Part shown: positions 1 to 17,700 of the stretch, one piece after another
Layout: every line of letters starts with the position of its first letter
How positions within the stretch are numbered: the first letter of the stretch is position 1
Origin: Balanoglossus misakiensis
Taxonomy: Eukaryota; Hemichordata
Assembly (NCBI GenBank): GCA_040954595.2
Contig: CM082576.2
Span: 10,416,001-10,480,000, forward strand
Reading direction: 5' to 3'
DNA: 64,000 nt
Notes under the pieces: generated by a model
Database searches by the model: none
Told to the model about the DNA's origin: nothing
The model's input: only the letters and a program-made list of their open reading frames with translations
Translations under genes and position numbers: made by a program

Positions 1-61
1 CTCTGTTCAGTATGACCTGATATTCCAAGGGTTATATGGAAACTTTGACTGTCAAATATTG

Positions 62-252
62 AACACCTATTGCCTGGCCATGAGGGCCATAGCGGCCGTT
101 TATTACACCCGAGGGGCTGTGAGTTACCAGAATCATATGCTATTTCCCGAGGCCGCAGGCCGAGGGAAATAGCATATGATTCTGGTAACTCACAGTCACG
201 AGGGGGTAAAAACGGCTGCTATGGCCCGAATATAGGCCAGGCTATAGGTGTT
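62..252. repeat. Foldback / MITE-like long inverted repeat
   Basis: A 191-bp near-palindrome. The outer ends read AACACCTAT and ATAGGTGTT. The inner arms at 117-148 and 164-195 are exact 32-bp reverse complements around a 15-bp GC-rich centre. Between outer ends and inner arms the two halves still pair with a few mismatches (for example GGCCATAGC against GCTATGGCC). This is the structure of a non-autonomous foldback or MITE element. It lies in what is probably an intron of the pecanex gene, upstream of the first exon seen. No clean target-site duplication is visible and the superfamily cannot be assigned. Confidence 0.8.
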
Positions 253-572
253 TTATAATAAACCTCATGCTAACAGCTGGGAAAATCTTGCAATTTTCTC
301 TTGAGGTTGGCAGACGACATCTTCCGCGGTGGCCATTGTGTCAGACGACGCGACGCTGATTGACGTGACCGAGTCTGCGCACTCACGCTGGTCACGTGAC
401 CGGTTTATATTTTTTCTACTATTGCCCTGTAGGGTTCATAGTCGATTCTATTTTCCTATCACGTGACGGATTCTGGCGAATCACAGCACAGTATTAGCAT
501 GAGGTATATTATAATATGTTTTAATACAGTTATTTGCCTTTGCACTCGATCATCCATATTATAAAATGATGA

Positions 573-6051
<5,479 letters not shown>

Positions 6052-7307
6052 CAGGAGGAAGAGGGGAACGTGTGATAGGTGGTGTCAGAAAGCTAAAGAG
6101 TAGTGCAGAGCTGGGACTGAGTAGTGCAGAAACTGGTGGTTTCAGAGTTGGTGTCGTGATTGCGGCCAAGGATTGCTGAATGAACGAACGGGCATTGAGT
6201 TCTGAGTCTGAAACATGGAGTTTCAGAGTAGAATCTGCCGTTGGGGCAATTCTGGCAAAGAGCCAGAGAGTTGTCGTGAAACGGGTTACATAATCAGTGC
6301 CATGCCAAGTCAGGAACTTGGGAGGTTTCAGAAAACGGTAAATGGTGCAGTGCTTCTAGCCTGTCGTGTAAAAGTACTTAATTAATATGTTTTTTGTATG
6401 TGTAACTCAAGACTAATGAATGGAGCCAGATTTGCCAAACTGATACTGATGTAACGAGAATTCAAGATGAAAAATGAACCAAATAACTGCCAAAGACTCG
6501 ACTATGTAATATATGCTTGATTCACTCAAAACATGTTTTATTTTCTCTGATTTTGAAATCAGTACGCGATGATGTTGTTTGTGTCGTTACAGAGAACTAC
6601 AAAATGTGTATGCACAGGGATACTTCACCTTTTGAATTCAAGATTTTTTTTTATACTCAGAGCCAAGCTGCTGGTATGGGTGGGAAACTGGGTTACTTAC
6701 TGATGCAGTTGATCAAAAGGGATTATCTGTACATAATTACTGAAGCCAATGGCAAATGTAAAATAAAGAAAAGAATAATTTTTCTATTGTGAAAGGATTT
6801 GTCAGTGTGTTCTCTTGTGCCATTTGGAAGAGTGTGTGTGTATCACATCTGTATGTCAACGATTATTGACAAACTTGATAAACATTACAACACGAACGAA
6901 AACAAAACAGTTGGAAGAACCTGGTTATCTACAAACCAACATGGCAATGGCAGTTAATCATGAGTATTTCTGAAGAATTCTGACTTGATTATGGAAAGAA
7001 GGTGCAGAATGTTTTACAATATGTAACATGCATCACTGCATGTTCACAGGATTTGCACGGATATATATAACATCAGAGATGTCACCCATATAAAAGTGCA
7101 TGAAAAAAGCACATGACCCTCTTTTCATCCACGATCATTTGACATGAGCTGGCGTCATGCCGTTTGTTTGGACCACAATCTGTGATAGAGGGACTGGGTT
7201 TGGACGCGGTCACTGTGGTTTGGAATACAGTATGGCATTGTTTTGAAAGGGATACCCCATGACGTCACAGGGGAACCCCATCGTATCCGCGAAGACTTCT
7301 GGGAAAA
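6052..7307 (+). other. Pecanex 3' UTR and MED6 promoter region
   Basis: No further coding sequence is recognised. An AATAAA at 6762-6767, with an AT-rich context, is the likely pecanex polyadenylation signal, giving a 3' UTR of about 730 bp. The remainder leads into the MED6 promoter, where CpGs rise just before the start codon. Confidence 0.6.
7260..7267. promoter_or_regulatory. Palindromic CRE (TGACGTCA) upstream of MED6
   Basis: A perfect TGACGTCA, the CREB/ATF consensus, ends 40 bp before the first MED6 ATG. Such sites are common in CpG-rich housekeeping promoters at about this distance. Function is inferred from the motif and position. Confidence 0.5.
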
Positions 7308-9439
7308 ATGAAAATGGCGGCGTCTACGGCAGCGAACACTAACGCTCCAAGCGGCCAGTCGTCAGAGAAAGGTGGGTATATTAATTCGAAATCTGCCTTC
7401 AAATTCTCGCAGATTTAGAGACATGGACATTCTGGTCTTTAGTGTACTGAATAGTTCACAGTTGGTTGCTGGATCCACACGTGTGATAAGAAATGATGTT
7501 GCACCTGTACTATGTAGTCTGTTTCGTTTCATCTGCATCTCGCTCAGTCACCTAGCCATATTCGTGATAATTGTCAGCGCCGGGTTCGAATGAGATACAA
7601 TACACTCACGATTGGGTTTAGCTATTCCAGCCCACGTACTTTTCTTTCAACGTACTTCGTCGTTTCCGGGAAAGCCGCCTGGTGAACCATTTACCAAGTA
7701 GTAACCTCCATGTAGTAACTAAGGGATTTCCAATGCAAGAGAGGGTGGGCAGGGGCCGGGTGGTTGTAGGGTCAAGGGGTTATGATTTATGTAGAGTTCA
7801 TGAACTTGAGATGTAAAAGTATTCTTCAGAAAGATATAGTTTACAAGGTACTTTCCTGATGAAATTAAAGTTTTTCTTTTATTTACATTTTTTCAGCAGA
7901 AAATCCATTGCATTTATCATGGCATGACAGTGCATGGATTCCAATTCTTAACCCAAGCAACGTTATGGACTATTTCTCAGAAAGAAGTAATCCTTTCTAT
8001 GACAGAACATGTAACAATGAAGTCATCAAAATGCAACGGTTAGGTCCAGAACAGCTCAGGTAACTATAGAAATGACGCAAGTCTTGTTTTATATGATATA
8101 GATTATGATTTATTACAATGTGTAACCGTGAATATATTATTAATAAACCAAGCTGCTGGTGTTCTTTAGGTCAAATAATTTAGTCTCAGTATTTTTATTG
8201 TCAACTAAAATGCCAAAGAAATCTTCTTTGCGTTTTCTCCTTTCAGTCAGATGACTGGATTAGAATACATCTTACTTCACGTCCAAGAGCCTATTCTGTA
8301 TGTGATCCGAAAACAACACAGACATTCCTTGAATCAGGTGACTCCGATATCAGACTTCTACATCGTGGCTGGCATCGTTTACCAAGCACCAGAATTGAGT
8401 GCCGTCTTGAATGCCCGAATGGTAAGATTGGCTTGAAATATACAATAAATACAGACAGTGACGCAAAATAATCAATGCGTACAATTTTTGTCAGAGCAGA
8501 GTCAGATTTGCCATACTTGGCAGTGATGTGATGTCATCTCCTGATGTGCGTGTATGTTGCATGGTGTATTTTAGTGGATATTGTTTTGGTTTTTCAGCAA
8601 ACAGCCACACATCATATTCAGTCAGCCTTTGAAGAAGTGTTGTCATATTCCAAATATCATCCATCCAAGGGATATTGGTGGGAGTTCAAAGGCAAAGACA
8701 ATGAGACAGGTTTGTTAGAAAGTCTTGTTTTTTGACCGTTTTTGGCATTGTTTCCACACACCGAGAATTTAGCCCTCCTGGTCCCAAATGAAACATCAAC
8801 ACCAAACCAGACAGATATATTCACATAGGACTCGACTCTCTCTCTCCTGAGGGGAGATCATTTACAAATTCTTAATTTTTCCGTCTTCAGAGAAGACTAA
8901 ACAGAAGAAGAAAGAAGAAAGGAGCTCCATGTTTCAGAGGCAGCGAGTGGATGTTCTGCTTGAAGAACTCACCAGGAAATTTCCACCCAAAGTTATTCAG
9001 GTATGGCAGTCTAATTGCTGTTGTTAATGACGCCACCATGTGCACCATTGAGAACAAACATCAAAAACTTCCAACAACTTTGTGAGTGCTAGGTTAAGAT
9101 TGCACGGATCAGAAAGGCAAAAATGGAAGTAACTGCAGATGAATCTTTCATGATTTAGGCATACTCGTAACATTGCATTTTATTATACATTTTTCAATAT
9201 TTTTACGGAGAATCTTTATGTCAATGTCTCAACAGACCAAACCTGGAGAGAAGCCCATTTCACTTGAAAGCAAAGAAATTGAAAACAACAATGACGCAGT
9301 CAAGGAGGAAAAATCCGAAGAAATCCAATCATCACAGACAAGCAGCTCGACGAGTATACGAAGTTCACTGTCATCGATTCCGCGTAGTGCTTTTCCATCT
9401 AGTATGCAACCGCCTGGTAAAAAGAGAAAACTCAAATGA
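7308..9439 (+). CDS. MED6: Mediator complex subunit 6
   Basis: MED6 is a head-module subunit of Mediator, which bridges transcription factors and RNA polymerase II. Exons: 7308-7371, 7897-8059, 8247-8421, 8598-8709, 8891-9000 and 9236-9439, giving 275 codons from the first ATG or 273 from the in-frame ATG at 7314. The Med6 core is nearly invariant: [57 protein letters not shown] and [13 protein letters not shown] Ser/Glu-rich low-complexity tail ends in the basic KKRKLK. The length is slightly above the roughly 246 residues of human MED6, mainly from an Ala/Ser-rich N-terminus and this tail. Exon 2 has a CAGCAG tandem acceptor (7894-7899), so use of either AG adds or drops one Ala. The gene is convergent with TFB2M. 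Confidence 0.97.
7311..7321 (+). promoter_or_regulatory. YY1-like motif over the MED6 start codon
   Basis: The bases AAAATGGCGGC closely match the YY1 consensus AANATGGCGGC and include the second in-frame ATG. In vertebrates YY1 sites often overlap the translation start of housekeeping genes downstream of the TSS. The same arrangement recurs at ZFYVE21 in this window. Function is inferred. Confidence 0.4.
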
Positions 9440-10210
9440 AGCCACTCGCAGATTGTCTTTAATTCTGAGCATCTTCAGTCACTTCCATTTTATACTCAAC
9501 TATTTATATACAGATATATAGCATGACATGGCTATCATGAACTCTCTCTCTCTCTCAAGGTGTTCTCGTTTTGGAGAAATAGACAATACCTAAAGCAACA
9601 CTGGGAAAAGTTCACATACACACACACATGAAGGATATTTGTCAATTGTCAGAAAATTTGATCATAGAGAAAAAATTGCTTCTTGAGAAAAAAACATATC
9701 GCTACAAATTGCAATGTAAATTTTATTATTTACAAGCAAGTAAACAATAAATATTTATTATTCACTGATAATGTAGAGGGAAATTCATGTTATTTTTGCA
9801 CTCATATTGCTAAAAATCTGCAGTGAGCAGCTTTTTTGTAAAGCCACAAACTGGCCTCTAGAGGGCGCCACACAACTCTTGGTGATGAAAATAGTGTGCA
9901 CTGTGTCTATGTCACCACTTGCAGAAAATGTGTACTGCTCCAAAATTCCCAAGATTCTTCTGCACGTACTGTTTGAAAAAATGCTTCTTGTGCACACGAT
10001 ATAATTTCAAAAGTGTTGTTGTTTATTACAACAGGTTTATTTACACAATTTTTTTGCCAAAAACAAATACCTGTACTCAAAATACCAAAACCTTGTATAC
10101 ATTTCTTGCATGCTTTTCCACGGGGTGGCTCTAAACTGGATTTCATGAAAATGCAGAAAATCCAATTTCCATCTGTAAATATTTCATAAACATTATTGTT
10201 CTCTTTCGCA
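9440..10210. other. Convergent 3' UTRs of MED6 and TFB2M
   Basis: A non-coding stretch between two stop codons facing each other. It holds a (CT)n run near 9541-9557 and a short (AC)n run near 9619-9630. AATAAA on the plus strand at 9746-9751 would serve MED6. Its mirror, TTTATT at 9722-9727 (AATAAA on minus), would serve TFB2M. If both are used the transcripts overlap tail-to-tail by some tens of bases. Confidence 0.5.
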
Positions 10211-13187
10211 TCAGAATGTAAATTTTGACTTCGTTATCCAATAAAGAGGCTGACTAGTGTTGTCTTTCTCGATGAACTCCACAGCTTCTTCCCTCAGCCA
10301 GGAATTCTCAAATCCGTTGTTCCGACAGATCTCAAGGAAAATTTTCAGGTACATTTCTCCAGAAACATCACCAGTCCTCGTTTTCTCATTGAAGCCATAC
10401 TTGGTGATTATTGAGCCATAACCTGGTATCCAGTTTCTGGGATAGAGAAAAAATGTGTAGGATTTGTGAGGTCTACTCGAAATTGTAGTTTCCTCTGTGA
10501 AGGTCTGAAACGTAAAAAGATTTTAACTTTATCATTTCATGCTTTGGAAGCAGATCCTTGTTTTTTATCAAACCTACCAAATGTGTCAGAAAAGCACACT
10601 GGAACCCACATCACACTGCATCTCATACATGTACTTACTCTAGTGTCTGCATGAGCTTATAGCTTTTATTTGTAGTCAGTTGTTTGCACAGGTACAGGAG
10701 CAAATCATAGTCTTGTGGACACAAACTATAACTGAAGAAATCCTTTTTGGGGGTTACCCTGACGACATAGACATCCTGGAAAAAGAGAAACATGGATGGA
10801 TTAAAGTAAAATGAATATACATGTACAACACCAGCTATGTGGTGCTGACTACAAAACTGGTTCAGTTTAACTTAGGGAAGGGTGAGACCTCTAAAAGTTA
10901 CACCCAAGCAGGAAGAAGCAGGAAGACATTTCTTTTTTCCCCAGTACTTCACGCCTGTCTAAATCAGAGTTACAGATGTACTCACAGGTATAGCTATGTC
11001 ACTGGTCTGTTCATTTTCTGATGTGTTGTTATTTTGCTGGATGTATTTCCACAGTTGTGGGCAGAATGATGTACGGGGTTCCTACAAGAGACAAATGTAA
11101 GTTGAGAAGAATTTTACAAGTTAAAATAACAATGTAGTTGACGTAGATGCTGATTAATGAGAACAATGGAAAAACTTAGCTAACATCAGTGGAAAGTGTC
11201 AAAGACAAACATTTGATACAACCCAACCTTTGTCACACCAATGGGTAGAATAGTGGACATATGTCAGAAATGGAGATGATCGATTACCGGTTCGCAAACA
11301 TATTCCAACAAACATTTCTGCTTCAGACAAAGATGACATGAAATATACGGAGAGACTGTATGGTATTGAAAGCCAAAGAAGTCAGTATTAGATTCCAGGC
11401 CTGTAACAAACACACTGGATCGAGAGGAAATACTTTTTCATCTGCATAATATTGATTGCACAGTTTATGGACACAGACAATAAAAAACCAGTTTCACTAG
11501 CATAATGAGGTTTTTTTCTTATTTCTATGACTTACCACATGCAGCAATTGTATGTCACAACACATGTTGTACAACAAACTCAGCAGTTGGTATTTCCTTC
11601 CTGGTGTCTGGGTTAAAACCTGCACAAGAAGTAAAGATTAGAATTTTTCCTCTTTTCAATATCTGGATTTTTATTTCATCGAGTGCTTGCATGCCTTTCT
11701 AAAAACCTTTGATAGCATCTGGAACGATATGCAATATTACATTTTACGAAATCTTACCTGGTAATGCTTTTCACTGATGACCAGGATACTTTCAATTCTT
11801 CCATATTGAAACCACGAATACCGACTAATGAGACTGTAAACATTACGCAGAAGCAGAGATCGCTCACTCTCTCTGTAGGCCAAGATCTGAATAACTTTCA
11901 ACACTGGATCTGAAAGTGAATTTCATCATGGAAAGAGACTTTAGTGGCTCAACTTTCCAAGAAGTTTGTTTTCTGCATCTGGTTCATGTAACTCAAGAAA
12001 GTTTAATACAAATTCTGTTATTGGCATTATGACATCATTTCATAGTACTTTTAAGTTTTTTTTAGTGTGTGGTCATTATATTTTCACATCAGGACTTGCC
12101 TGTGCTTTGGGAGTTCTCATCCATACATGGCCATATTTTGTCAATAGTCTCTTTTGACAAAAGAAAGGCTTCATGCGAGCCATTTTGAAAAAAAAATTAG
12201 CCAACAAGAGGATCTACCTGATTCCCAAGATGCAGGTCCAACACCAACAGTTTCGCATAGTTCTTTAGAAGTTAAGGCAGGCAACACAACTTCTCCGTTT
12301 CCAAGAGGATCTAATCTTGTTGCATCACCGTAAACACACTGCAATCTCTCAGGGTAACGTTTGGCTACGTCTTCAATAAATGGCAGCAGTGCCTTCTCAT
12401 TTTCAAGGGCAGCTACTCTTGGAGCACCAGCCAGCGCCAGCTCTTCAGTTAAAAGTCCAACCCCTTGACAGAATATTAATAAAATATTAATAAAATATGG
12501 TAATGAATTGGACAACTTTCCCAGAGTGGTGTGAGAACTGAGGATCATGTTTCTGACCAGTCCAGAAAATGAGTAGCAAGCTGGGTTTACTTAATTTGGC
12601 AAGCCATGTACGAGCTGTCAAACATTGAAGTGAGCTACATGACCCAATTGGCGATGGTTTTCACAAGATGTGTTCTTTTAATAAAGCGTAATTATGAAAA
12701 AAAAACAGTAATGAAAGTGTGTCACCATTTATTTTGTCAACAAAAAAGCAAGAATGACAAAGTCTGACTCACCTGCATTGCACTCAAGTATCAGTGATTT
12801 TTCATCTCGTACAGATCCATTCGGCCACACTTTATCAATGATCTTTTGAGCCACATTTCGATCCAGAATGTACAACTGCTTTGTGCGATTCTTCTTCGGC
12901 CGAAAACATGTATATTTTTTACTTAAAGCATCCAGGTCTTCTCTGTCTTTGAAATCATATTGAATTGTCTTCTTTTTCTTTTTTTGTGGTGTCGTTCCTT
13001 TGTGTCTATCCGTCCTTACGTGAAATCTATTGTTACACGTCACAGACAAAACTGGTCTTTGAAGCGTGCTGCAAACAACAGTTCTGATAAATGACTTATT
13101 GGTCCACTTCTGGTGAACACTATAACTTGCCAAACCATTGTACTCCCTGAAACAAACTCTTGCACCATTCAAGAACACCTTCTCCAT
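10211..13187 (-). CDS. TFB2M: Mitochondrial transcription factor B2 (rRNA adenine dimethyltransferase fold)
   Basis: TFB2M is a mitochondrial factor that melts promoters with POLRMT and TFAM; it descends from the KsgA/Dim1 rRNA dimethyladenosine transferases. Exons in transcript order: 13187-12773, 12463-12218, 11909-11758, 11619-11536, 11081-10986, 10775-10639 and 10436-10211. They sum to 1356 nt, or 451 residues. The N-terminus is rich in Arg, Asn and Lys without early acids, as for a mitochondrial presequence. It is followed by a Lys run (TPQKKKKKT). The SAM-binding motif I is seen in LECNAGVGLLTEELALAGAP, with VAALENEK and YGDATRLDP after it. The C-terminal region (GRIESILVISEKHYQ, NWIPGYGSIITKYGF) matches TFB2M rather than TFB1M. 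The start was set at the ATG at 13187 because the frame upstream lacks an ATG and a CAG acceptor precedes it, so a 5' UTR intron is likely. Confidence 0.93.
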
Positions 13188-14747
13188 GACTTGATTCTTG
13201 GGTAAATCAAATGTCACCTGTCAAAAATGTACAAAAGTCAAGATTAATATTTTTTTTTAAAGCAGGAAAATTTAGTTTTAAGTCATCACGCAATACAATT
13301 TGCCGTCTTATTGGTAGAGTAAATCAAATATGCAAATTAAGTACTCCTAATTATGCAAGCCACGCCTATTTAAATATAACTGCATCTATGCTCTAATAAT
13401 GCACCAATCATTATTGGTTCAGTAGTTTTTCAAGCAATCAGTGGGACGGATATGAAGACAGACGTCAACATAGTACGCACAGACAGACAGTAGCGACACT
13501 GGTCACTGGACGTACACGTGCGCATGTTTCGGCTGGATATGCTGAATCTGATCATGGACGTAAAATGATCTGATTGAGACCATCATCCGTACATGAGTCA
13601 ATATTATTATAATAAAATACAAATGGTGTATACAAGCAAGCATACGAGTACGGGATATACCTGATGTTCATGATCTCTCTGAATTAACCGTTTTTCTTTA
13701 GAGACAGTGTCCGATCACGTCGTCGAATATCATGCGTGTGCCTACCGAGTACAGGAGTACGTACTCGACAGCATGCGTGTGATGAACAGCTGATCGGTGA
13801 AATGAATCAAGTCAATATTACCCAGCACCCATTGCGTGCTTCCATCGCCGTCATAATCCGTAATCAAGGCGAGAAACTGATCAGTTGAAATTTATGATAC
13901 AACGCATGAAGCTGTAACAATAAAACTGCAAGCAAAATTCATTTTTCTTTGATTTATTTATCGTTAATACCACAGGAACATCGATATCGCGGTTTTGACA
14001 AGCTTGTAGTCGGATCTCAAAAGTAAGCTGGTGCTGTTGGCAATGAAATCGACTCCTGCATTTGAACACGAGTCGGAATAAGAAGTCAACCGTAACGTGA
14101 AGTTGTTCTTTCGACGGAGCCCACGACATCGACGTCAGAGACGGGGACAAATCTTCCGCAGACGAATACTGGGGGCGTCGCAGGTGGCGAAATTTTCGGC
14201 TACCAACCATCCATGTTTTCATCACCCGAAGTCGATGATTATATCGACATCTTGGAAACGGTAGGTGCCAAATTCCCGAACGGTATCCGGATCTGAACTG
14301 TGAACACGATTCTGAGAATGAGATGCGTGCGGCATGTGTGTGATGAACATCACTACAACAGTGATTGCATGAGTATATACTCGTATGACAATTAAATGCA
14401 GCTCATCAACTATTCGCCAGGGTTGTTTTTCTCACAATTGTACGATGGATGTAAACCGTCTGTACGGCGGCGTTTCTGGCATTAGCCAGTACACACATTC
14501 TACAGATATGTTGTAATCAAACAACCAACATGTTTTGGAATACATGGTCTGGCCATCCAGAAAAAAAGTTGAGACACAAATTTGTAGTACATGTATCTCC
14601 AAACTTCCGGTTCCTAAGTTCACAAACCAACATTTCTTTCTCCTTTTTTTTGAATAATAACCAGCTCAAACGGAAAGTGACGAATTTTGCGTAAAAATCA
14701 GCAACCACTGTGGATAATACAGAGCAGACGACAAAAAGTTGGTCACC
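13188..14747. other. Divergent promoter region between TFB2M and DCAF5
   Basis: The two genes are head to head, with 1.56 kb between start codons. The middle part (about 14040-14290) is richer in GC and CpG and holds ACGTCA half-CRE sites. A minus-strand open frame of about 110 codons ending at 13881 crosses this CpG-rich patch. It matches no known protein and may be a 5' UTR exon of TFB2M. AT-rich sequence around 13210-13660 shows nothing else recognisable. Confidence 0.5.
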
Positions 14748-17700
14748 ATGCATGCCCACAGGAAGAAATCACAACAAGTTTCTATTCTGTCATATGTGTA
14801 TGAGAGACAGGAGACAAGCAAGGCTGCAGCACCATGGCAGGTGGCAGGCAAACTATTCGAACGATGTAAGGGCCTTCACAAGAGAGACTTGATAAGTCAC
14901 TATGGATGCGTCAACGCTATCGAGTTTAGTCATAATGGAGGGGAACTCTTAGCTTCAGGTATGTCGATAAGTTCTCATCAACTGGTGGGGTTGAAATTTT
15001 GCATACCCTGTTTAATTAAATTTTACTTGGTTCTGTAATTAGTTTGTTGATCAATAAACACAATTAGCATTATTGTTATTATTAAGTGTTTTGATTTGTT
15101 GCAAACAGATCAGGAAACGGCATGTGCAGAAATTTACATGTTTTTAAAAAGTATGACACACTAGGATTTGCTAAAAAAGACCCATACAGTGGTGCTATAA
15201 CACTGGTAGTTTAATTAAGCTGGTAGCACAAACAGGCTTAATTTAGCTCCACCACACATACAGGCTCAAAACCACTGTCCTCAACTGACCTTGTTCATTG
15301 ATCTGCCCCAAACACCACTTTGTAATATACCATACAGGAAATTACATCCCAGCCATTTTCCATCATGTAAATTGGTTTAATAAACTTGCCCTGATGCATT
15401 GCTTTTATCTGTGGATGAAGATGATACTTGATAGTCAGCAAGCCAATGGATGTATAGACTTGGTGTAGTGATATGTGTGTACATAAATACCTCGACCATA
15501 TGTACATTGTGTTCTTCATTTCAGTGTCTATTTTTAAACTGATCTAGATTTCTATTGCCCTTTGTCAGTTTAACAATCCATTGAGCTCAGAGAGAATGTA
15601 AACACTTACAAACATCATTTTGTTGTTTTGGTATGGTAACTACTACTCACCAGTCCACTCCCAGAAAAAAATAAAATGAAGGATTCAATGAGGAAAACTA
15701 TTTTTCAGGGGTATTCATGTGTCTAATTTCAACAGATTTTCTAGTGTAAATACTGATGGCTATAATGTAATGTTCGTATTGTCAATCTTCCAGGTGGAGA
15801 TGACAAGAGAGTGCTGCTTTGGAATGTGGAGCAGGCGATGTCCAATTTTGGAACGCCTGTTGTGATGAAGGGAGAACATCACTCGAATATCTTCTGTCTG
15901 GCATTTGATGGCAGCAATAAAAAAATATTCTCATCGGGGAATGATGAGCAAGTCATTTTACATGACATTGAAAGGTAAAGACTTCAGTTGCCTTGCAAAA
16001 ATTTGATGAGAAAAAAAACAGTATATCAAAGTTATCATATGTGCAGATAGAGGTTATTTTACAAGACTACTTTATAAATAGCTGTAGCCTTTGGAATTTT
16101 CCTGTAATTAAGAAGCCAGCTTCTAAATATCTTAGTGCGTAAATGGCAAATAAAATTGTTTTCTAAAATATATATTTTTTTATTCAATGCCAAGTAAGTT
16201 ATTTGATGCCAAGCCTAAACCGCTGACTTCATTTCAGGGGTGAAACTCTGGACGTGTTCCTTCATGACGATACCGTGTACGGCTTGGCTGTTGACCCCAA
16301 CAACGACAATGTGTATGCCAGCGCATGCGATGACGGAAGAGTTCTGATATGGGATATTCGTGAAAGCAGACAAGGTAGGTTTGGTGACATGGAATACGCA
16401 TCATGATTTTTCCCAAAATTTGCTGGAGGAAAGAGTGTCTATTCCCAAATTGTTGGATATTAGTTATTTCTTCTCACAGTTGACATTACAGCCAGGATAA
16501 AGCGTGTACGATCTTTGACTTTTTCAGATCCATTTCTTTTGGCAAACTACTCATCACCCTTCCATTCGGTTGTGTATAACCCTGTTGAGCCAAGATTCCT
16601 AGCCACTGCCAACTCAAATGAAGGTGTGGGTTTGTGGGATATCAGAGCACCAGGAAGGTATGCAAAATTCACAGTGTTGTGTTGTTGTTGTTTTTTTGTT
16701 TATTTTTAGGGGGGTAGCAATATCTGGTGGTTTGAAATAACTCTACCTTACATGATGTAATTTACCATTTTCGGGAGTACTAAAGCAGAAAAATATTTTC
16801 AGGGAATATTTGACTTCACATCTTGAAACATGTTTTTAGCAAAGAAAGACCAATCTATATCAAACCCTTAGTATTAAAATTACATTTCCAAACACGGTTC
16901 CCATTGCCCCCTCCAGCCATATAACAGTTGTTAAAAGAGTTGGAAAGTCTGTGAAAATCTAAATACCACTGGTAGTACTTAAAAATTAGTACATCAGAAA
17001 AATCATGCTACCTGCAGAACTAATAGATTGTTTTATTTTCCCCAGCTGCTTAATGCGTTATGGTGGCAGCATCACACAGCAGAGTGCAATGAGTGTCAAA
17101 TTCAACTGCCGAGGTGACCGCATACTGGCACTGAGAAGACGCCTGCCACCGGTTCTGTATGAGATACAGAGCAGGACACCCTTGTTTCAGTTCGACCACT
17201 CGGGATACTACAACTCATGTACAATGAAGAGCTGCTGCTTTGCAGGAGACAGAGATCAGGTAATGATGCCGTTCTTCATGTGCGGTGGGGGGTTGTGGCT
17301 TTAGCTCGGAAGTAGATGTCAGGAGTTTAAAAAAACAGGTGGTAGAATTGATGGAGCAAAACTATGAAATTAAGATGGGTGTTCATTTTTTGGAAGTATA
17401 GCCTACAGGAAAAGGCACAGTAGCTGGTTGTTTTTTGGCTGTTTACCGACTGGAGCTTCTTATAGTCATCCTCCAGTAGCGATACTTGAAATGATTATTT
17501 GTTATTTTCTTTCAGTATGCTTTATCTGGTTCAGATGATTTTAACCTCTATGTGTGGAAAATTCCTGATGAAACATTAGAAAGTAGGTATCCTTCTATTC
17601 GTTTTGCAGTCTTAGATTACTCTCTGTTTTTCGTTCTTTTACAACATACTAATGAATATGCACAACTGTAAAATGGAACAGTTTCATAACTATGCAAATG

